From: Triglochin maritima
Taxonomy: Eukaryota > Streptophyta > Magnoliopsida > Alismatales > Juncaginaceae
DNA length: 64,000 bases
Direction of reading: 5' to 3'
Assembly: GCA_963682175.1 (NCBI GenBank)
Contig: OY821791.1
Span: forward strand, 31,680,326 to 31,744,325
The notes beneath the pieces are model-generated. The model searched no databases, had not been told where the DNA came from, and worked only from the letters and a program-made list of their open reading frames with translations. The translations under genes and the position numbers were made by a program. Of the stretch, positions 35,838-46,239 are shown piece by piece. Every line of letters starts with the position of its first letter. Within the stretch, counting starts at the first letter, position 1.

Positions 35838-36690
35838 CTACATGAGGTTCTCAGCAGATACAGAATGAAGAGCATGTGGCCCAGAGGCCATAAAAATGGT
35901 ATCTGGTGGCTCAAAAGCCACGAGATCAGAAGAATGTGGCTCAAGGGCCACGTGATCAGAAGATAAGACACCTTCTTGTGCCAGCTCAGGTGAAACATCT
36001 TCACCACCTTTAGGATCTCCATCGAACAATTCTCTGAAGTACTTGAAGGTGCCCTCAACTTCACTCTCATCCATGCCCTGGATAAGGTTGACCCCAACAG
36101 GGTCATTGAAGGCACCTGGCTTCTTGCCGATGGTGAAGATGTTGAAATCAGCGCATTGACTACCATAAGTCAAACGCATTAGACCATTGCGACAATTGAT
36201 CAAGGCATTGAAAGTCGTAAGAAATGGTCATCCCAGAATGACAGGAATTTGTCCAAGTGGGTTTGGCACAGGTTCAGTATCGAAGACAAAGAAGTCGACT
36301 GGATAAATGAACTCTCCCACTTTGATCAGCACGTCTTCCACCACACCCCTCGGTTTCTTCATAGAACTATCAGCCAATTGAAGAGTGGTCTTTGTTTGCT
36401 TGAGGTCTCCAAGACCGAGGTGGACGTAGACAGAATATGGCAGAAGATTAACAGATGCACCAAGGTTCAATAAGGCTCGATGTATGGACACATCACCAAT
36501 CACACAAGAGATAGTAGGACAACCAGGGTCCTTGTACTTGACTTGCATGGGTTGTGCCAATAAAGAACTCACGTTAGCCGCAAGAGAAGCTTTCTTTGGA
36601 ACATGAGTTTTTCTCTTCTTGGTGCATAAGTCCTTGAGAACCTTGGCATAAGGTGGCATTTGCTGAATCACCTCCAACAGAGGGATGTTC
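35838..36690 (-). pseudogene. Athila-type aspartic protease with catalytic Asp replaced
   Basis: It continues the gag frame beyond the solo-LTR insertion, starting NIPLLEVIQQMPPYAKVLKD. A retropepsin-like fold follows: CVIGDVSIHRALLNLGASVN at about 36515-36455, then LPYSVYVHLGL and later PVILG. The family's catalytic motif is DLGAS; here the codon is AAC, giving NLGAS, which should abolish cleavage of the polyprotein. A TGA follows PVILG, where CGA (Arg, GRPFL) is usual, consistent with deamination of a methylated CpG. The frame goes on in phase to a stop at 35838 with an acidic segment I do not recognise. Confidence 0.86.
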
Positions 36691-37069
36691 TGTTGGCTTT
36701 TTGGCCTTAATCTATGTTTTGATGATTTAATTAACCTAATCTTAATTATGATGATGTAGAGTAGCACACATATTGCATTGCATATATATTGCTATGTGCT
36801 AACCTCTACAGGTGATCAAGACTCAAGAAAGAAGAAAAATCAAGTCAAGACATGTAATCAAGCTAGGATTGAAGACATGTAATTTTACCTTTCTTTGAGT
36901 ATTAGGAACATGTGTAAATTGAGCATACAAGAGCTAAAAACCTATCACATACACACTAGGTTCCTTAGAGAAGTCACACACAAAATTTCATATCATTTGG
37001 ACTCCATTAGATCACCCAAACCTTAGTCGGAAATCACTTTAAACCTAAAACCAGATTTCCTGTGTAAAT

Positions 37070-37541
37070 CGGTCGACCGAAACCAGTTCTCCGTTCGACC
37101 GGTTTATAACAGATCTCCACAGTGATATTACCGAACTCTACCAGTCGACCGGTTCTACCTTTTCGGTCGACCGATCCCGGATTTTAATATGGCCGTTTTA
37201 TTTGTCGTATTCCTATAACGGTCGTATTCGTATAAAACCAACTTAACCCCAAAATACATTCGGTAACCGGTCGAACATATCACCTTTATCGGTCGACCGG
37301 TCAAACAGTGTTTTGAGTCCAAAAATTCCCTGCTATCGGTCGACACACCTTTCGCTCGACCGTTGCACCTTTGTCTCAACCGAATCCCCTAAACGGTCGA
37401 CCGCCCCATACTTTTTGTTCGATCGTTTCACTTAAGTTGAGTTAAGTTCTAGCTCGTTCGTCCGACCGAATATTGTTTTGTTCGACCGTTCTCCTTGAAA
37501 TCAAGTGAACGGTCGACCGGTCCACTAGTTTCGGTCGACCG
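37070..37541. repeat. paired-palindrome array 3
   Basis: Pairs start at 37070/37092, 37142/37164, 37268/37290, 37394/37417, 37458/37479 and 37510/37532 (spacing 21-23 bp), with a less regular group at 37337-37373. Consensus CGGTCGACCG, with CGTTCGACCG variants. It ends about 100 bp upstream of the TATA box. Confidence 0.9.
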
Positions 37542-37636
37542 ATTCTGGACAGATTTGCAGCCCGATTTTCTGCTTTGTGTATCTTTCACAAAACCCAACC
37601 AAATCTATCCCCAACGGCTAGAACACCTTAGGAGCT

Positions 37637-37645
37637 TATAAATAG
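37637..37645 (+). promoter_or_regulatory. TATA box of solo LTR D
   Basis: TATAAATAG, about 95 bp downstream of the last palindrome. Confidence 0.7.
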
Positions 37646-38198
37646 AGGATCAAGACCAGTTGTTAACACAACTCTCCAACTCCAATTGTCCCAATACATT
37701 AGAGAGAAACCTCAATCCTCAAAGCTCCCAATTCTACACTCTATAAGCCTAAACTTCACACACTTGATCATATACTCATCCTACTCAAAGTGTGCTCAAT
37801 TAGAGAGTGAATCCCACTCAGTTACAAGTGTTGTCAAAAGAAGCAAGGACTTCGGTGAAAGCCCGAAGTGTCCCTCTCGGATTGTGAGAGGAAGAATTCA
37901 AGCAAGCGAGGGTTGTTCGCGTTGCTTGTGGTGTAAAGGCGTTCTCTCCCGGCCCGGAACGGGGAGTGGTTAGTGAAGACGTAGGCGGAGCTCGCGGAGT
38001 CGAGCGGAGCTTACAAGAGAGGACTAGGACCCGGGTGGGGTGCCGAACCTCTATAAAATCGCCGAGTCTCTTTGTGGTTTGCATTTTCTGTTATTTCCCT
38101 ACTTGTTTTTAAATTTGTTTCTGCTGCGCTTATTGCTTGATTAGTTAGGGATTAGCTTAATAGTGATTAGTGGACCCATAGACCCACAAGATCCTACA

Positions 38199-40206
38199 TG
38201 TTCACCTTAACTTGCCTAAACATCTCAAGCATCTTGTCATGCTGATCTGAGGTTTTCTTTTTAAGGCGCTCAGGGAATGGCGCCTTCGAGGCATAAGGGT
38301 GCGAAGGAATCTCAGAATTCTGGTCCAAAGAAACATGAGTGGGCACCTCAGAATCTGATTCCTTCGACACAAGAGGAGACAAGGGGACCTCAGGGTTCGG
38401 CCCCTTTGTCGAAGGAAATGTAGAAAGAACCTCAGGATCTGGCTCCTTCCTGGAAGTATTTGTGGAGGGAGCCTCAGGATCCAGCTCCCTCAAAGATGGT
38501 GATGTCAAGGAAGGCACTCCAATGTGGTTGTCCACCTCCTTACCAGACCTTAAAGTATGAATCACATTAATATGATGGGTCGGTTCAGAGGTAGCATGAG
38601 GTAAAGGTGTCCTTCCTTGAGAATGGGTACCCCGAGGATTCACCTCGGGTTGACTTAGTAACTGACCCTTCTCACGTTCATGGAGCTGAGTAGCCAACTG
38701 GCTAACTTGCATTTCCAAAGCCTTGACAGTACTTTGCATGCTCTGCATGAACGCTTGAAGGGTAGGATCACAAGAAGGGTTCTTCGGGTCAACCCGCTGG
38801 GGTGGTGGAGTTTGGCTAGAATAACCCGACGATGAGGTCTGAGGAGATTGGTAAGTATAATGTTGAGACCTTTGATGTGGGGGTTGGTAGGTCGCCTATG
38901 GGCGTGGAGGTTGATAAGGCGGAGGTTGAGGTTGAGCGTGCGAGCTCTGACCGTTACCCCCACTAGGCCCCCAAGAGAAGTTAGGATGGTTACGCCATCC
39001 CGGGTTGTAGGAGTGACTGTACGGGTCGTTACGGGGCCACTGTTGATACATCGCATTTGCATGCTTAGTATCCTTTGGAGCGTAAGCACATTCCAAGTCA
39101 TCATGGCCCGTAAGTCCACACCTACCACATCCGGGAGTAGCAACCTGAGCTACAGGAGCTCGGTCCAACTCTAAACTCTCAATCCTACGCATGAGAGCTG
39201 TCATTTTCGCCTCAGATGCGATAGATGACTCAACTTGATAAGACCCAGCTCGACTAGAAGACCTGGCGGCTGGTGGCTCTCTCATGGTGTCCCACTCGAA
39301 GGTACGTTAAGACATAGACTCAAAAGTATCCCATGCCTCCTCGATGGGTTTCATTTGGAAGTCACCCTGACACATCGACTCCAACAATGTGCGGGTGTTG
39401 TAGTTGATGCCCTCATAAATAATTTGGCACAGCTGCCATAGCTCAAGTGCATGATGAGAGCACTGCTGGAGAAGGTCCTTGAACCTCTCAAAGAAACCAT
39501 GAAACGATTCGGTCTCGGTCTGATACATTTGATGTATCTGGTGTCGTATCTGTTGAGTTTTCCTTTGAGGGAAAAATCTCTTCAGAAAGACGGTCACAAA
39601 GTCATCCCATGACCGAATCGAGCTCGCCGGGAGGCTATACATCCATTTCTTCGCATTATCCTTCAATGCGAAAGAAATCATCCTCAACCGTACTGAATCC
39701 TCGTCAAGCTGTTGAAGCTTGAACATGGAGCATACTTCCTCGAATTCGCATATAAAAATATACGGATCCTCCTTATTGGCAGTGAAGGTCGGAAGCATGC
39801 TCACATATTGAGGTTTCAGCTCATAGTTGTTCCCGCGAGCAGGGGGAAGAACTATGCAAGAAGGTTGCGCGGCCCGAACAGGATGGGTCCACTCCCACAA
39901 AGTCATCAGTCTATCCTGTCGAGCTAAAGGTGGTGGTGCACCAAGAACTCGATCCTGACCGAATCTCTCTTCCTCTCGAATCAGAGGAGGAGGAGAAGGA
40001 GGTCTACGTGGTGGTGGGAACGGACCGAGGTAATCCATGTATGGAACCCGGTCTCCCTCGCCACCACGAGACGACTCAGCCTCTTGTTCCAAAGGAACAC
40101 GAGGCGGAGATGGTCGATCACCAAGACCGTCCATCTCAGAAGAATGCACTCTCTTGAGTCGAGCGCTCTCACCAGAACGAGCCCAACCTCGCATAAAATG
40201 CTCCAC
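38199..40206 (-). pseudogene. Athila-type gag
   Basis: One minus-strand frame of about 670 codons. Residues 1-130 are Pro/Arg-rich. The retrotransposon gag core covers about residues 150-290 (FICEFEEVCSMFKL, WMYSLPASSIRSWDDFV, FLKRFFPQRKT, HGFFERFKDLLQQCSHH). A CCHC knuckle CGRCGLTGHDDLEC lies near 39130-39090, and a Gln/Pro-rich linker and coiled region (MQSTVKALEMQVSQLATQL) near 38750-38690. Two in-frame stops interrupt it: TAA near 39306 and TAG near 38893. Gag would form the particle that carries element RNA. The frame runs straight into the protease, so gag and protease were one polyprotein. Confidence 0.88.
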
Positions 40207-41252
40207 TCGACTCTAAAATAACACACAACAGAAGGTGTACTAGAGGAGGAGACTATACGTAGAGAATAGATGAGGAGAGGACTCAGGTGAGGAGGGAAGA
40301 ATCCCTAGAGCTAGTGTGGGTAGTGGAATCAGGTGGAAGCCTAACTAGTAAGCATGGCTCAAACAATGTAAGGCAATGGGTCCTTAGGCTAGACGACGCC
40401 TAACTTCGAGGTCACTAGCCTCGACACGTCTCACCTCCCTACAACGAAGACCACAATGCCCAGCAAGTGATACCAGATCCGGAGATCCAGTACCTCCTAC
40501 TATCGACAAGGTAGGCAACGCCGATCAGGCCATGACGGTCTCAACTAGATTACTCTCCTAGTGCGCCCGCAATCCTAGGGCCAATGTCTACTTGCTTTTA
40601 GTTAAGGCTTGATTAAGAGTGATTTTTGGGGCCAAGGAAAGGGTGATGAAATCCCCCACCTTATCTTTTATGGGATAACCCCTCCTTAATAGCGTTTTGA
40701 TCCTAAATCTAGCAATCAATCGTTCCAATCAAACGCTCGCTCACTCTTGTCCTGATGCAATTCCTACTAACTAATGCATGGGCATACGAGATGAATGAAT
40801 GAGTGTAGGAAATTGCGTACCTCACGCCAGCACTCAACAACTGAAAATAAAGCTAAAAGAAAAGACAACTACATGCCTAAGTCAATACATGATGCGTGAC
40901 CAAAACAAATAAGAACGTCTAGTCTTTTGCTTTGGATTTTAAGGCCAAGTTGATTAATGGGGGAGTGATTAATGATCTGGGAGCAAACGAGAAGTCACAG
41001 CATGCCAAATAGGGCTCCCAGATAACACAAATTACAGAACTAACTACCAGAAAAAATTGAAAGCACGAAACCCTCACCAGGCCGCCAATTGACGGTCTCC
41101 AATCGCTGATTGGCGATCTCTTTGGAACTTCTGTTCCTCAAACTTGTCCAGTAGCCTCCCCTTGATCCGATGGTTCCCTGAAACAAAGAAAAACTAGAAA
41201 CAAAAAATTAAAAACCACTCGAATCGTCCAAACCAACGTCTGGACAGAGCAC
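40207..41252 (-). other. 5' leader of the gag-protease element
   Basis: About 1 kb of non-coding leader between primer site and gag. It holds a further pair of the LTR-type inverted repeats at 41080-41120 (GGCCGCCAATTGACGGTC and CAATCGCTGATTGGCGATC), outside the LTR. Confidence 0.75.
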
Positions 41253-41271
41253 CTCCCCGGCAACGGCGCCA
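41253..41271 (-). promoter_or_regulatory. primer-binding site, tRNA-Asp
   Basis: On the minus strand TGGCGCCGTTGCCGGGGAG, complementary to the 3' end of plant tRNA-Asp(GUC). It begins a few bases after the 5' LTR. This primer is characteristic of Athila elements. Confidence 0.95.
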
Positions 41272-41277
41272 AAAACT

Positions 41278-42864
41278 TGATTGATCGTTTTATATTAACC
41301 GCAAGTGCACGGCCGCGTTGAAGCGGTGGCAAATACGGGTCGTCCACTGGGAGGTGTGTCGACGTTTGGTTTGTGCGAAGGCGAGTGGTAAAGAAAGGAG
41401 AAAAGGATTGGTTACACTAAGCTACACTACAATGCGAAACAAAATGGAGAAGAAGCGATAAAACTAAACCCCAAAGGGGGTAGAGAAATAATGTGAACAT
41501 AAAGAAGTGTGTGTGTGTGTGTGTGTGTGTTCATTAAGCTCCTCACAATATGTAGTGCATAAAATCATAAAACTACATCCAACTTTGCCTCCACATGAAT
41601 TAAGATAACACTATATCATTAAAGCATACAAGACAATAAATGGAATGAAGCTAAATGAACTCAAGTATAAAGACTAGACCCTCCTATGTCTCCACATGAA
41701 TTAAGATACACATTATCATTAAAACATACAAGACATTAACCAATGTAAAGGCAACAAGAGTACATACACTACAACTTGTGTTTCCAATATTAATTCCATC
41801 CATATCCTAACCTTATCATTCCCCATAAAATAGGTCCACTAATCAAAGCATAAGCTAAGCTTCATTCAAGAGCATTAGCATATCAAAGATAAGAGTGAAA
41901 CCCCATTAGATGGTTCTGGAAATCATATAAAGCTCAAGGGATTAAGATAACACACACTTAATACACTACATGATTATATCACATATTTCTCCACCCCCCA
42001 AATGGGGATGGAACTACTCACTACTCATTACACTAACTATATTAACAAAAGAAAGCATAATACTGAAATGAAATTAATCTAAGCAAGCAAGACACATTAA
42101 AGAAACTGAAAGAACATGAAACTAAAGAAACATGCAAGACATGTAAATCGAAATTAACTAAGCAATGTAAAAACTAAAGCAAACAACAATTAACTACAAA
42201 ACTTCTATTATTACTCACTCCAAATTACAAGCAGCCCTTCCTCCACCAGAGTTTTACTTCAAGGCTTCACTCTTAGTAGGGAAGAAGGCCACCAAAGAGA
42301 GAGATGGATACAATGGAAGGTGAAGTGTTCTATTTATAACTATGGAAAAAGCTAATCCGGGACAATCCCCGATGTGGGACTAAACCAATACCAAAAATAG
42401 CCTAAACACACATTAATACAAGTCCAGGAGAAAGCTTGGTGGATCTGGGATGATCCAGACCGCCGATTGGCGGTTCCAGACCGCCAATTGGCGGCCTATA
42501 AACTTCAGATCCGATTGGTTTTGGTTGTGGGCTTTGCTTGGAGTATTTCTTGGTCTTGGATGCATCTACTTTGTTTAGTGGAGCTCTGACCCGAATTGAA
42601 TTGACAAAATACTCCCCATGATGGTGTGGAGTTTCCTGTTTTGCTCTTAGGTCCTTCTATCTTACGTTCAGGTCCTTCTCCCTTGCGTCTTGGTCCTCAG
42701 GTCTCACAATTAAGTCATTTTTCCTGCTTTTGGGTCCTTTCATGGCTCTTCTCTTCAAACCTCTTTATTTCTGAAATTCAAACATAAAACTCATCACGTA
42801 GCATTGCTTAGGTGTAAGATAATGGATGTAAGGTACAAATATAAGCATGAAATAATGTCAATCA
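41278..42864 (-). repeat. 5' LTR of the gag-protease element
   Basis: 1587 bp. Differs from the 3' LTR by scattered substitutions, a longer GT tract (41505-41530) and a second palindrome (42458-42494 holds two, the 3' LTR one). Confidence 0.94.
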
Positions 42865-43463
42865 TACCTAGTGTGGACATTATCTCATCTAATACAAGTT
42901 TAAGCATGCTACAAGTATAGATCTACATTACAAGCAACAGGATAAACTCTAAAGCTAGCATGAGACAAGTACCTAGTGTGGACATTATCCCATCTAATAC
43001 AAGTTTAACCATGCTACGAGTATAGATCTACATTAAGCACATGAAATGACACAAATAAAAGAACATTTCACTATCATATAATCTACATCACCTCCACCCT
43101 AAATGGGGTAGACTACTCTCTACTCATTAAGCTAACTAATTATGCTAAGATTTAAGGAAACAAAATGTGCAAGACTAAACGAAACAATATCTAACTAAAA
43201 AGAAAATATTTTATTTACATGACTCACATTACAATGTGGCATCCTCTCCACCTTGAGTTTTGCTACAAAGGCTTACTCCAAGTAGATAGAATGACCACCC
43301 AACAATGGGTAGTTTGCAAAGGATTAAGAAGAGTTCTATTTATAAACATGAAAAAGACAACTGGGGACAACCCCCCGGTTTAGGACTAATGAAGCATTCC
43401 CAGAATAGACATAAACACATAACCCATATCCCCACGAAACCGGGTTGGATTCTGATCCAAAGG

Positions 43464-43502
43464 GACCACCAATTGGCGGTCTATGGCTGCTAATTGACGG
43501 TC
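43464..43502. repeat. LTR C palindromes
   Basis: GACCACCAATTGGCGGTC and a decayed neighbour, 120-165 bp upstream (minus strand) of TATAAATAGA at about 43336-43345. Confidence 0.85.
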
Positions 43503-44435
43503 ACTTTTTGTCGAATCGAATCCATTTTCGGATATCTTCTTTAGTGCTTAAATTCTTCATGTGGGTTGCACTCGGATTGGTTATTGGAGTCTGGGCCCAA
43601 ATCTAATTGCCAAAATACTCCTCATGATGGTGTGGTGTTTCTCGGTTTGCTATTTGGTCCCTCCGGGTTTACGTCCAGATCCTTCCCTCTTGCAGATGGG
43701 TCCTTGTGTATGATCGAGAGGTCCATTTTGCTTCGTTTAAGTTTTTTCTTCTTTCGTTTCAGTCTTTTTTCTCTTCCCTTCTCTTCTTTATTACCTAATA
43801 CCTAAAATATAACAACAAACACTCGAGTAGCACAATATTGGGGTAAAGTTAAGGATATATAACATAAATTTGATGCATGATATGCTACTAATCAATGCAT
43901 GAAACTGGACCCTAGGAGAATTAAGCACCAACCAATTTAAATTCTTTGTTCTCTAAAAAGAAAGAAAAATGATGGGGGGAAAAATAGAAAAAATAAATAA
44001 TGAAGATTCTTAATGGACTTTACACGATGTATCACTTGAGGATATTAGGATTGTACATGTCTTTCAATTAAGTCCTTAATTAACTTGTACGAATGGTTCC
44101 CTAGGCAAGGTGTGTGGACCAGATACATATATATGTCGGTCCGTAGGATTACCGTGTCCAATGATCGACAAAAGTAGGTTCACTGAGTCATGTGGCTAGG
44201 TTGAATAATGCATCAATGTTTGGATTTTGTGGGTATATCTGCTGAAAACCCTCAAGAGACAACACCTCCTCCTTGGTGACAACGAGGTTTAACGGCTTGT
44301 TGCACGTGCTAATTGCAACTGTGATTTCTAGGAAAGTGAGTTAGGATTTCCCTATTTTTCGTATGTTTTCCTTTCTTTCATTTTTCTTTTTCATTGTTTT
44401 TCTCGGGACTAGAAAAAGGTAAGTCTAGGGGTATT

Positions 44436-46221
44436 TGATTAGTAGCATATCATACATTGCTTCATGTTATATATCCTTTATTTTACCCCAATTTTGTGCT
44501 ACTCGAGTGTTTGTTTGTGGTGTTTCAGGTGTTAGGTAATAAAGAAGAGAAATGAAGATAAAAGGACTGAAATGCAAGAAGAAAAACTCAAATGAAGCAA
44601 ATTGGACCTATTTGTCATGCACAAGGATCCATCTGCAAATCAAGAATGATCCAGATTAAATCCAGAGAGACTTGAACACACGAAAAACATTTCAGGCACA
44701 ATAAAAATCCTTCAATACCATGATCTTGAGGAGTATTTGGGAAATTTAAGACAAACGGGCTCGAACCAGAAGACCACGAGTGCACCTTACGTGCAAAATA
44801 CATCAGATAAGCTTTTGAGAAAAATCAGGGCAGATTGGAGCCAAAATATCTGCCAGCGGTGGATCCAGATCCACCACTAGCGGAGCATTTTTTGGTCCCA
44901 ATCTCCCTAAAGTTCTCCTGCGGCTCGAACATGTTTATTTGGGTGCACCAGACCAAAGAGAAGTTGATTACAGCCATCAGATTGCTTCTAGATTCATCTA
45001 CACCACTTTTTCTTCCATAAATAACAATGTTTGTCCTACATTTCTTCTTCTTCTTCTCCACCTCCACCATTAGAATAGCTTATATTTTACCAATTTGGGC
45101 TGCAAGAATAAGGAGGTGGTTGGAGCGTGTAAACTAGTACTTTCTTTAATCTAATTGTTGAATATTTTTCCTCTTGTCTCTAGTTTTCTTCCTATCTACT
45201 TAGTTTTGTATTTTGTTGGTTAGTTTAGGAGTTAGTGATTCTTGCCATGTGTAGTCTTGATTTCTTGCTTTCCATGCTTGTAGTGATGGGTAGAGGGTAG
45301 ATCCACCCCATTTGGAGTGGAGGTGGTGTAGATTATATGATGTGTTGGTGATGGGTTCTTCTTATTTGTGCTATTTCCTATGCTTAATGTAGATCTATGC
45401 ATGTAACTTGCTAAAAGTTTTATTAGATGGGATAATGGTGACACTAGGTACTTGTCTCATGCTAGATCTAGAGTTTATCTTGTTGCTTGTAAACGATCAT
45501 CTTGTTATGGTAAATGGTTTGTTATGTATGGATGCTTGATTAGTAGAGAATGCATGAATGTATTGAGTTGTATGGATGGTTAATCGATGTCCTAATGTCC
45601 ACACTAGGTACTACATTCTTGACAACCTAAAGTGCATCTTAACTTCATGCCTAACTATATTAGTCATGTATTCATGTAAATGTAGTTCATGTTAATTAGA
45701 CTCCACACTAGTTTCTAGTTGATTTCATCTACCTTACACACTAGTGCCTCATGTAATTGAGAACCACTCACACACACACATACCTACAAACCTCCACTCC
45801 TTGGGGGTTTAGTTTAATTGTTGATTAATTCATCATTTAGTGTAGTTAGTTAACCGACGTCTATCCCTAAAGTATAGGCGTCGTATGTTAGTTAACCGAC
45901 GTCTATCCCTAAAGTATAGGCGTCGTATGCTTGTTAACCGACGTGTATACATTAAAGAATACACGTCGGAGTCTAATTAAAGCCGACGTATATCCGTTAG
46001 GTATAGACGTCGGCTATACTATGACCGACGTCTATGTATAGACGACGCACACATATACGTCGGATTGGGGTGTGCTGATATCCGACGTGTATAACCCCTT
46101 ACATCCGACGTATATTCCCTTTTCTGTAGTAATGCAACACTCACAACTTCTTGAGGTTCGACCCGTATTAGTCACATCTTCACCGACGTCGTGCACTTGC
46201 GGTTATTAAAATGATCAATCA
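44436..46221 (+). mobile_element. 3' LTR of Athila-type element E
   Basis: TGATTAGTAGC ... GATCAATCA, 1786 bp, directly after a polypurine tract. It is a close relative of LTR C, with a 'cataaataac' TATA-like box at about 45017 and an inverted repeat GGTGGATC-CA-GATCCACC at 44858-44875. It is longer than its relatives because of the insertion at about 45852-46133. The downstream flank is a copia coding relic, apparently the target of E. Confidence 0.88.
45852..46133. mobile_element. CACTA-derived insertion with CCGACGT subterminal repeats (candidate)
   Basis: About 280 bp absent from the related LTR C. It contains ten copies of CCGACGT in both orientations and two exact 42-bp tandem units. 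The right end TTTTCTGTAGTAATG resembles the TTTTCTTGTAGTG terminus of plant CACTA transposons, and subterminal repeats in both orientations are typical of them. No CACTA end is visible on the left, so it is truncated or of another type. Confidence 0.5.
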
Positions 46222-46239
46222 AGCGGTGAATACACCCCA

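Larger units (their letters stand above)
36691..38198 (+). mobile_element. solo LTR D (copia-type)
   Basis: 1508 bp, TGTTGGCTTTTTGG ... GATCCTACA, flanked by TGTTC (36686-36690, 38199-38203). The insertion splits the gag-protease frame precisely. The TGTTGG start, the 'gatgatttaattaacct' box and the CCTACA end are typical of copia LTRs, perhaps of the Sire type. It holds a palindrome array (37070-37541), a TATA box at about 37637 and a GC-rich leader. No internal region. Confidence 0.92.
32496..42864 (-). mobile_element. non-autonomous Athila-type element with gag and protease only
   Basis: A 10.4-kb minus-strand element (8.9 kb without solo LTR D) is flanked by TACCT (32491-32495, 42865-42869). 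The LTRs are 41278-42864 (5') and 32496-34046 (3'), about 2% different by eye plus indels, so it is older than the copia insertion. It has a tRNA-Asp primer site, one long gag-protease frame and a polypurine tract. Only about 1.8 kb separates the protease from the polypurine tract, and it shows no reverse transcriptase, RNase H or integrase. It is therefore a deletion derivative that would need enzymes from a relative. Confidence 0.93.
31959..43894 (-). mobile_element. LTR C (Athila-type, minus strand), split by the gag-protease element
   Basis: The outer parts, 31959-32495 and 42870-43894, join into one LTR of about 1.55 kb on the minus strand. It starts (minus) TGATTAGTAGCATATCATGC at 43894 and ends ...CTGAATCA at 31959. 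It shares most sequence with LTR E at 44436-46221. Flanks share ATGCAT (31950-31955 and 43895-43900), but 3-4 extra bases at the left make the target duplication imperfect. Part is duplicated: the phrase 'agtgtggacattat' with its context appears twice (42870 and 42975). Confidence 0.8.
18230..44435 (+). mobile_element. Athila-type element E, 3' internal part, split into pieces
   Basis: Pieces at about 18230-18522, 29077-29151, 30702-31958 and 43895-44435 join into one plus-strand internal region. A frame of about 100 codons reads through the two solo-LTR sites (MSLEDILGKRP ... GGTLLTLRNCCQTLERF). That supports the joins, but I do not recognise the protein. The last piece matches, in reverse, the 3' region of the element at 32496-42864: 'atgatgca.gaaac', 'caagccgttaaacctc', and a polypurine-type tract GTCTAGGGGTATT (44423-44435) right before the LTR. 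The 5' part, gag and pol are absent. The left end abuts the LRR relic. Confidence 0.75.

Noticed and set aside
35621..36166. 181-codon minus-strand frame
   Set aside because: It overlaps the in-phase continuation of the gag-protease frame in another phase and has no domain.
41253..41271. Apparent piece of a tRNA-Asp gene
   Set aside because: Only the 3' end of the tRNA is present and it lies next to an LTR, so it is a primer-binding site.
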